Positions 56,791 through 64,000 of a stretch of 64,000 nt of DNA are shown here, piece after piece. The stretch spans positions 59,376,968 through 59,440,967 of the forward strand of contig OW799234.1 of assembly GCA_941918925.1 (NCBI GenBank), written 5' to 3'. Numbering within the stretch: the stretch's first letter is position 1; every line of letters starts with the position of its first letter. This DNA is from Phyto melanocephala. Lineage: Eukaryota; Arthropoda; Insecta; Diptera; Rhinophoridae. The translations under genes and the position numbers were made by a program. The notes below the pieces were generated by a model that was not told where the DNA came from, made no database searches, and saw nothing but the letters and a program-made list of their open reading frames with translations.

Positions 56791-57255
56791 GTGCGGTATA
56801 AATTTTCGTACATTTTGATCGATAACTCCTCTCTTAATGCATAGATTTAGACAATTTTTGGGGAAAGATATTGTTTTTACTCAGGATATATATTCAAAGT
56901 TTTATGAGTCTACGTTAATGTGTTTGGACACAATCCCATTTTATTCGATGTTCAAAGGACACGGTTTTTTCGACCTACTCTTGCTTTTCGAGCTATAACT
57001 CTCTTCCTAAAATTCCGATTTAGCCCATTTTCAATACCATTCTGGCAAAATTTGAGCCCCCTAGCTTTTTCGGTGCGACCTCTATCGTGCTTTCAACAGA
57101 CGGACAGACGGACGGACATAGCTAGATCGTCATCAAATCAAACCCTGATTCAGAATATATATACTTTATGGGGTCTAAAATGGATATTTCGATGTGTTAC
57201 AAACGGATTGACAAAATGAATATACCCCCACCATTTTTTTGGTGGCGGGTATAAA

Positions 57256-57436
57256 AATAATGTTGCTATAACATCAATATATCGGATGATGTTTTGATTA
57301 AAATTGGTCCAATAGTGCAAAATTTTACCACGTTTTTTTTTAACTGTTATACATTTTAGCACTTTTTTTCCGAGGTTTTGCACATTTTCTCTATCATCTT
57401 ATGGCAACACTGCCCACAAGCTAAATGATACCTTTT
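57256..57436. other. Spacer between inverted family-C copies
   Basis: This 181-bp spacer separates two family-C copies in head-to-head orientation. It shows no features. Confidence 0.6.
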
Positions 57437-58166
57437 ATATCCGCCACCAAAAAAATGGTGGTGGTATATTCATTTTGTCATTCCGTTTGTAACACATCGA
57501 AATATCCATTATTAAAATATCTCTCCTCAAAAATTGCTTACATCTATGCATTAGGAAAGGAGTTATAGATAAAAATGTACGAAAATTTATACCGCGCAGT
57601 GCATTTTTCAGTATATTTTAAATTTAAAACCTAATAAAACGGACAAAATTAGTTGTACGATCCTGAAATTTTGTACACTTTGCTTTTTGGCGAGAGGCTT
57701 TTCTATAACGGAAAATCAATGTTCCACGCCCACTTTTACGCCCACCTCCCATATAAAGTTTTACCTAAAATTCATATAATTTCTCTATTAAAAAAGATTT
57801 TGGGATAATAAAGGACTATATTGAAACATATAAGTTGTACTCATTATAAAAAACAACTTTGACACGCTATAACGCCCACTTTTCACGTTACTACCGTTAA
57901 TGAAATATAAAAGCTCATAAAACCGATGAAATTAGAGGTATGATGATGAAATTTTCTACATATATCCTTCTAATCAATCATATAACGGCTTATCTTAAAT
58001 TCATGTAATTTCTTTATTGACAAATTTTTTGGGAAAATAAAGGACTATATTGAAATATCTAAGTTGTATTTATAGCAGAAACTTTATTGACACGCCTACT
58101 TTAATGCCCACTTTCATTGAAAGACTACATTTACAAAAGCATTTTAGTAGCATATCGAAGTTATTA

Positions 58167-58790
58167 AGGGTGGTTAAATTTTAAGGGCCGATGTTGATTT
58201 TTAATAAAACACAAATTATTTAAGAAACTATTATCATTTCTTTTTATAATGATAATATTTGTATGGTTCAATTATGTATTTAACAAAATATCGGCCAAAT
58301 AACCCCCCCCCCCCCCATCCTTGGCGCCACTCCTCTATCTGATGGTCCAAATTTTCAATGACAATGTTGATGCTCAATTGTTGGGCATGATGATGAGTCG
58401 AAGTTGACTGCTCTTTTGCCACACTATCGCAAAAAACAACAATGGTTCCCATTCAACGAACTAAGAAGGCATTCACAGATTTTCTAACATTTTATACAGA
58501 CCTGTTTTGCAGAAATTTAAATGTTTTTTTACAATTCTCCCGATTGTGGACGAATTTGAACGATTATGTTGATCAAAAGAATTACGAAGTGCACAAAATG
58601 CATTTTTATTTGAACGCCCATTTTTATAAAAACCCTGAATAACTTTAAAGCGTTGCTCATTTGCGTATCTTTCCACGGATCAAATTGAGTAAGTTTGAGA
58701 TTGAGAAATGTCAAATGAAATGCAGAAAACAAATTTAAAGACTAGGTGTAGCTCACCTTCAACATAGGCCCTTAAAATTTAACCACCTTC
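58167..58790 (-). mobile_element. Internally deleted rosa-like mariner in family-C copy 4, 624 bp
   Basis: Ends AGGGTGGTTAAATTTTAAGG (left) and CTTAAAATTTAACCACCTTC (right) are inverted and flanked by TA (58165-58166 and 58791-58792). Family-C copy 2 lacks this element, so it provides an approximate empty site. A C-run of about 15 lies near 58300. Confidence 0.78.
58250..58680 (-). pseudogene. Mariner transposase: N-terminus fused to C-terminus by deletion
   Basis: The minus strand reads MERYANEQRFKVIQGFYKNG, then FCALRNSFDQHNRSNSSTIG and RIVKKHLNF, the N-terminal helix-turn-helix region of rosa-like transposases. After noncoding filler, INIVIENLDHQIEEWRQGWG and a YLADILLNT-like end follow. 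These match the C-terminal VIENF..GGHLHDILFHT of the copy at 19289. The catalytic core is missing. Confidence 0.7.
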
Positions 58791-58940
58791 TACAAAGAAA
58801 GTGATACATATTTTATTATAAAGAGATAATTCCATAGCGATTAACAAAATAATAAATATAGTGCTTTAAATGTACACAAGTTGGTGGTGGGTAAAAAAGA
58901 TTCGGCACAGCCGAATATAGTGCTCTTACTTGTTTTTATT

Positions 58941-59806
58941 ATTTTATGTTTATTTGAGAAAATTTATTTTGCTCCTAAAATAATATCAATTTCTGTAAAA
59001 TGATACATAATATGTGTATTTCGCTTCGCTCTCTTTTCTCTATTTGTTTTATATAAATATATTTGATGTCTCTTTTACTTGTCTACTATATATTATTTTT
59101 TTATGTTGAAATTTATTAACAAAAGATGAACAAGTAACTGAACGAAAAGAGTTTAAAAAAAATCATGATTTATCTAAAACGAATTTGTCATTGATTCTTC
59201 GGTTTAGTTGAATTATATGTTTAAATAAAACAAGTTATTATTCCAAATGATAAAAAATTTTGTCGCTTTTACTTCATGCAAAGTATTCCAAAATAATTGA
59301 AAATACCTCTGAGAATAGTTTCAAATTGTGGGATTGCAATAATGTTATTATCTTAATTTAACTTATTTTGAATTAATCAGTTATTTCTTTCTGCTGCATA
59401 CATTTTAATTAGTCCATAATTATAATTGAGTTTTCGCACTGTTTTATATGACAGGGAATTGGAAAGTTTCGGATCGTTTTGTGATTAGTTTGGTTTGGCA
59501 GTTTGTCAAAAATTTAACATACGTTAAAGAAACGTTGGTCAAATCGCTGTGTCTTATGCACAAAATTGGCTCATTTGAATGAATGATAAATCATGAAGCT
59601 ATTTTAGAAACATCACTACATCCAGAAAAATTCGCTTTTTAATGTTCTTTACAAATAACGAGTGTTAGAAAATTAAAATAAACGGTGAGCAATATAGAGA
59701 CATGCTTACTAACTCTTTTATGCTTCAATTCTAAAGTATTAGCTTTTTTTTAGCAGGATGTCAATGGTCCCATATCTATGCAGAGAAACCCATAAACTTC
59801 TTCTTA
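58941..59806. other. AT-rich noncoding stretch
   Basis: No gene or element recognised. Confidence 0.5.
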
Positions 59807-59886
59807 TCGTTACCTTAATATAGAAAGCCCTAACTAATGTACAAAAAGGCTTGAGTTAGGGCCTGTATATATTAAGGTAACGATAT
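59807..59886. repeat. Hairpin element, about 28-bp arms
   Basis: TCGTTACCTTAATATAGAAA..GCCCTAACT and AGTTAGGGC..ATATTAAGGTAACGA are inverted, with a small gap in one arm and a short loop (AATGTACAAAAAGGCTTG). Confidence 0.75.
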
Positions 59887-59953
59887 ATTTAAATTTTTGT
59901 TACACCACTGGCATTTACAACTATTTAGTGCTTTAAGCTACAATTTTAATATT

Positions 59954-60035
59954 TCGTCGTTCGTAAATTATTGTCTTCTATGTGACATATAAAACCTATA
60001 CATATAGTTAGAACACAATAATTTACGAACGACGA
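59954..60035. repeat. Foldback element, perfect 21-bp arms, 82 bp
   Basis: TCGTCGTTCGTAAATTATTG (59954 on, 21 bp) is perfectly inverted at 60015-60035. The 40-bp loop is AT-rich. It resembles a minute MITE; no target duplication was recognised. Confidence 0.82.
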
Positions 60036-60712
60036 TTTGATAGCATCCAATTATTTGTTTATATTATTAACAACTGTATCTCCAATATGCAACACCTGCA
60101 ACAATACATTATTAACACAAGTGTAAGAATATTTTTTTAAGTGAAACTCTATTAACATAACATCAAACGAAAATACCAAACAATTTGATACGAAAGTATT
60201 TTCAAAAAATAAAATGATCAAGTTTTTTCATATAAATATATCTGTTGTTTTTTTTTTCATTATGTTCCCAATATTGTTCTGTTTACTATTTCGTTGCCAT
60301 TACTTATGAGAGTATCTTAAGCTATAGCTGAAGATAATAAATAATTCAGTCAGCACTAAGGTGATGTCTAGCTCAGCTAACTATTTTTTGTATAGTAACC
60401 TACATATAAATACATATATCTGTGTGTATAAAATTTTACCCAATTAATCTTAACACATATTTATGTAATAATAAAAAAAATATATGCTTAAGAAAGTCAT
60501 ATTTTTATTACTAACATTTTCAAGATGAAACCAAAAATTTTGTATTTTTAAATGAACCTCATGATGACGATGTCAGAAATATTATCTTAGTTCCAGATAG
60601 AGATATTTTTAATGACTAGATGGAAGCCTAAAATTACGTTGGTTATTCTGACAATACCAACAATATGACGTAGTAATTGTTGAAACGTTTTCAGGCATCG
60701 TAATAAGTGTAA
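60036..60712. other. AT-rich noncoding stretch
   Basis: The ACACAAGTGTAAGAATAT word shared with 52832 lies at 60115-60132. A short acidic reading (LNEPHDDDVRNIILVPDRDI, about 60550-60610) is too short to call. Confidence 0.4.
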
Positions 60713-61017
60713 AGGCCATGTCAGATAGAACTTTTGCTTAGCGTTGTGTTAGAAATTCGCTTTGACATTTAAGATGAAATAGCCGTTCTTATATGAAACA
60801 TGTCACACAAAGAACTTTCAACGCAGCGCGAAGCTTAAAGTTAACCAACTCTCATCTTTTGCGTGCTTTGACAATCCGCACTTGGAAACTTTATAGGTAA
60901 ACAAACAATGCGTAAGTGTTGTCAAAGTTTTCATTGTGACATACACCTTTTCTCTCGCGCTTTTCAATCAAAGTTAGAAATGTCATGCAAAGCGACAAGT
61001 TTTATCTGACATGGCCT
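60713..61017. mobile_element. PIF/Harbinger-like MITE, 305 bp
   Basis: The left end AGGCCATGTCAGATAGAACT and right end AGTTTTATCTGACATGGCCT are inverted with one mismatch over about 20 bp. TAA flanks both sides (60710-60712 and 61018-61020). There is no coding sequence. The ends resemble those of the interrupted element at 5830-9474. Confidence 0.8.
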
Positions 61018-61020
61018 TAA

Positions 61021-62397
61021 ATGTCGAAATAGCATCGTAACTGTAAGAACTGCAAAATTGCCGACTTTAAAAAAGCTATTTAATAAAATTTTTAATATCT
61101 TTTTCTATTCATCAGTTAAGAAGTAGTCCTTATGGAATTAACTTAATTCGTTTAGGTTATTCCGGTTATTATTATTTATGTGCCAATAAGGAAATTGTTA
61201 GCAAAATGGCTGGTACAAAGTTTACACCAAGTAGAAGTTACAAATTCCCAGAAATGATATATTTAAATATATTTTTTTTATTTTAATTAAGTAAATTATT
61301 ATTAATTCGGCAAAATTCAATGAGATAGTGTTAGATTATATTTTCAAAATTAGTTTCCGATACTAGCCGAGTGGAATGCATTATCATCATTAAAAGGAGA
61401 TCAGACCTACAAATGTTGTTTGTAAATATTAACTATACTTTAATGAAATTTTAAACATAGAATTTCTTTTCTAATTGATTTAATGCTTTTTATGTATCAA
61501 TGAGTTGGAACAAAATTTACGATTTTTTTTTTTTTTGACACGTCATTACAAGTTTAGTGTTTGCCTTTAGCTTAAGATAAAGTAATTTTTTGTAAGTATA
61601 GTTGCATTAAATTTAGTAAATGTTTTCTGTTTGCTTTAGGTGTACCACGTCTTCGCTACGATCCTATTCATTTACAGCTCAAATCGTAATGGACTATCCT
61701 ACTGCAAGTCGATTTCCGTATGCTCTTTATCCTTTTTAACTAAAACGCTTTACCACAGAAATTGGACTATTTAATCTTTAAATTATGAGATAATGCTAAA
61801 TTTTGATTCATTGATCTCTGCTGTCCTCTTGACCATTCTTATTTTGCCTAATGTTTTTTTTTTTTGTAACATCTTGCAATTTATAACATAATTAATTCTG
61901 CCCAAAGCAATGCAACTATATTTATGGCTTACACATTAGGTACAGGACTGTTTTAACTTGCTATTTTCTCTTGCCCATAAGCTGCTTTATTCGTCAGTAC
62001 CGAATCTGATACAACCCTTCACCACCATCTACATTAGTATAGTAAACACATCGGTGCTTTGCCTATATTTCATATTTAATTTTCTATGCCATTTTGCTTT
62101 AGTATTTTCGGCACCACCTTTGATTTTCAATTATATCATAGTTAGCTATACTAACTACTAATCAAGCCCTTTCTTTTAATTCCGGCGGCCATAAGCTGAA
62201 AAAATCAATTCATTTTAGAAAATTATAGAAAAGAAAACTACAAAGCAGTTGTATCTATGTTGTTGTTAAAATATAATTTACTTGCGAAGAGAATTGTCAG
62301 TTTTTCTCAGCAATTATTTTTGTGACAACGGCTTGCAATTAAGTGTCTTTATCGTGTCCAAAAATTTATTAGAAACTTTAGTAAATTGATATATTTT
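61021..62397. other. Noncoding stretch with one exon-like segment
   Basis: AT-rich except for about 61640-61730. There, TTTTCTGTTTGCTTTAG (a good splice acceptor) precedes a less AT-rich segment open in one frame to a stop at 61737 (reading SFTAQIVMDYPTASRFPYAL). It could be a terminal exon of a host gene whose other exons lie outside, or chance. Confidence 0.3.
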
Positions 62398-63570
62398 AAT
62401 GCCCCACCACCAAAAAATGGTGTAAAAGGGTGGGGTATATTCATTTTGTCATTCCATTTATAACAAATCGAGAAAATTATTTTAGACACTAGAAAATAAA
62501 TATTCTGATTCCTGGTTTCATTTTAGGATGATCTAACTAAATCCATTCGTCTGTCCGTCTCTTGAATGCATGATAAACCTCGAAAAATTAAATTTTTTTA
62601 GAATATTTTCAGTATTTTAGAAATAGTTGGTATTGAAAATGTACGAAAGCGGAAAAATTAGGTCATAAAAAATGTCTTTTTGACATTGAATAAAATGCTA
62701 TTGCGTCTAAACGCAATGACGTAAAATAATAAAATTTTACATTATAATTATTGTGTAAAAAAAAATATGTTTGCCGAAAGTTGCTTAAAACTGTTTATTA
62801 CGAAAGGGTTGTAGACAATTAACGAAAATTTATCTCGCACTGTGTATTTTTTTGTCTTCTTAAAATATTATTTTAATAGCGAAAAAAGAAGGTTGCACGC
62901 CCACAACCCATATAACGTTTTTTTCTAAATTCATATATGTTATTCCTTTATAGATTAAGAACTTGAAAGAATAATCGTCTCTAAGCAAAAATCATTATCA
63001 GAAATCACTATATCACGCCTACTTTAAATCCCACCTCTCACATATGGCATAATCTAGTGTAAATGAAATTTAAAAGCTCATTAAATCGACAGCATCTGAT
63101 GAACCATACAGAAGTTTTGCGAATGATGTTTTCTGGTCAATGACATTATAACTATAGGAACTAAAAATGCTTTATCTTAAATTCATATAATATCTATTTG
63201 GCCAAAGATTTTGTGAGAACACTGGACTCTAGAAATAATTATCCAAGTTTAAATAAATAGCAAAAATTTCTTTAACACGCATATTTTAACGCCCACTTTC
63301 CACATAATATACCATTAGTGAAATTTAAAAGCTTATAGAAGCAACAGTTTAAGACAAATGATGCTGAGATTTTCTAAATATGAACTTCTGATCAATCTTA
63401 TTACCATATCAGAGTGTAAAGTTGACACGCCCATCTCCGATATAAAGACTTTTCGCAATTCTTGTAATTTTGGTATTTTATTTTGAAAGAATAAAAGACT
63501 CCATATTGCAATATCTAAGCTGAACTCATTACTAGAAATTACTTTGACGCGTTCGAATTTGTCACTACGA
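62398..63570 (-). repeat. Family-C dispersed repeat, copy 5 (old, degenerate)
   Basis: It starts CCCCACCACCAAAAAATGGT and GGGGTATATTCATTTTGTC, as in copies 2 and 4. Decayed reversed boxes occur near 62899, 63024, 63278 and 63429. Divergence from the other copies is clearly greater. The opposite end is not recognisable. Confidence 0.6.
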
Positions 63571-63807
63571 TCGATTCGATGTTGCTCAATGTTGTAATTT
63601 TGCAGTTATAATAATACAATAATATTTTATATATTTTCTTTAAAGCTATTGACAAAGTTTTTTAAAAACATTTGAAGGATTTAAATTTTTAAAATTTTAT
63701 GTTAAATATCGTCAATATTACCAGATTTTTTACCGATAATATCGTTAATCAGTTGCCATGTTACGCGAATATTATACGTATTTTTTATAAACTTGTTTCT
63801 ATAGTAG

Positions 63808-63826
63808 TTAGGTTAGGTTAGGTTAG
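63808..63826. repeat. Short TTAGG run
   Basis: TTAGGTTAGGTTAGGTTAG. This is the general insect telomere motif, but Diptera have lost TTAGG telomeres, so it is more likely part of an interspersed element. Confidence 0.7.
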
Positions 63827-64000
63827 ATTCGGCAGCCGCTCGAAGGCATAGCTCACTTGGGTCCCCCGAGGGTCCCGTTGTGATACCGTAGGCACCAACG
63901 CCCGTTTGTCCATGTCCTCTGGCCGTCGTTCCTCAGCCATCCTGTCCTATTTATAAAGGTGTGGATCTTTCCCAGATCAACTGCGGAAGGACATGTTTTA
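63827..64000. repeat. Edge of an unclassified, GC-richer interspersed element
   Basis: The sequence from GATTCGGCAGCCGCTCGAAG onward (CACTTGGGTCCCCCGAGGGT, GTTGTGATACCGTAGGCACC) is markedly GC-richer than the rest of the window. It looks like the end of a non-LTR retrotransposon or SINE that continues beyond the window. This is a composition-based guess. Confidence 0.35.

Larger units (their letters stand above)
54861..57255 (+). repeat. Family-C dispersed repeat, copy 3 (longest)
   Basis: Complete ends: ACAAGTAAGAGCACTATATT, then TTCGGCTGTGCCGAA and TATACCCACCACC on the left. On the right, AGACGGACAGACGGACGGAC, ATATATACTTTATGGGGTC and CCCCCACCATTTTTTTGGTG, GCGGGTATA. A deleted mariner sits at 55005-55587, and four 288-bp modules occupy about 55642-56790. 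The frames at 56636-56818 and 56920-57219 are read-throughs. Confidence 0.8.
57437..58940 (-). repeat. Family-C dispersed repeat, copy 4 (inverted partner of copy 3)
   Basis: It begins TATATCCGCCACCAAAAAAA and has two modules (reversed boxes near 57735, 57872 and 58090). A deleted mariner lies at 58167-58790, and it ends GATTCGGCACAGCCGAATAT, GTGCTCTTACTTGTTTTTAT. It lacks the distal GACAGACGGACGGACATAG block present in copies 1 to 3. Confidence 0.8.

Noticed and set aside
60533..60640. Acidic reading LNEPHDDDVRNIILVPDRDI as a piggyBac-like N-terminus
   Set aside because: Only about 25 codons, with a stop on either side and no further piggyBac motif or TTAA-flanked ends.

Overview
The window is AT-rich and shows microsatellites of the CATA/TATG type. 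It is crowded with DNA transposons and dispersed repeats that resemble the INE-1/DINE-like repeats of higher flies. Its only long open frame is a BEL/Pao polyprotein. This fits a brachyceran fly (Diptera), probably a calyptrate; that assignment is inference from repeat content. I see no confidently identifiable host protein gene. The one candidate is a small secreted-protein-like gene at 52.9-53.3 kb. Everything else that looks coding is transposon-derived, so the window is best read as intergenic or intronic DNA shaped by successive insertions.

Layout. 0.1-0.9 kb: a family-A dispersed repeat. 3.9-4.9 kb: a family-B repeat. 5.83-9.47 kb: a PIF/Harbinger-like MITE (3-bp TAA target duplication) into which a complete Mutator-like element (MULE, 5879-8861) has inserted. 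The MULE has perfect 37-bp terminal inverted repeats, a perfect 9-bp target duplication and a four-exon transposase gene ending in a C3HC4 RING finger that is cut by an in-frame TAA. 16.15-17.19 kb: a deleted hAT element with an 8-bp target duplication. 18.9-22.7 kb: a family-B repeat carrying a DD41D (rosa-like) mariner, followed by two more broken mariners. 26.9-28.3 kb: a third family-B copy holding a possible solo LTR. 28.5-30.5 kb: a repeat containing a 118-bp minisatellite. 34.4 kb: a foldback MITE.

35.0-41.4 kb: an apparently intact BEL/Pao LTR retrotransposon on the minus strand. Its 496-bp LTRs look identical, it has a 5-bp target duplication (ATCTG), a tRNA-Trp primer-binding site, a polypurine tract and a 1744-codon gag-pol frame whose stop codon lies inside the 3' LTR. 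41.9-46.2 kb: decayed coding fragments (a Cys-rich protein piece, two non-LTR retrotransposon pieces and a mariner remnant).

46.6-58.9 kb: a mosaic of family-A and family-C repeats. Family C is built from a motif recurring at alternating 138- and 150-bp spacing. Its copies carry a nested deleted mariner and a nested foldback MITE, and two copies form a large inverted pair. 59.8-61.0 kb: two hairpins and a second Harbinger-like MITE. 62.4-63.6 kb: a degenerate family-C copy. 63.8 kb to the end: the edge of an unclassified repeat carrying TTAGG units.

Many insertions date each other. The MULE is younger than its Harbinger-like host MITE. The mariners at 19.2, 55.0 and 58.2 kb and the MITE at 52.0 kb are younger than the family-B and family-C copies that contain them, and sibling copies in the window act as empty sites. 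The BEL element looks like the youngest insertion. All comparisons were made by eye, without database searches.
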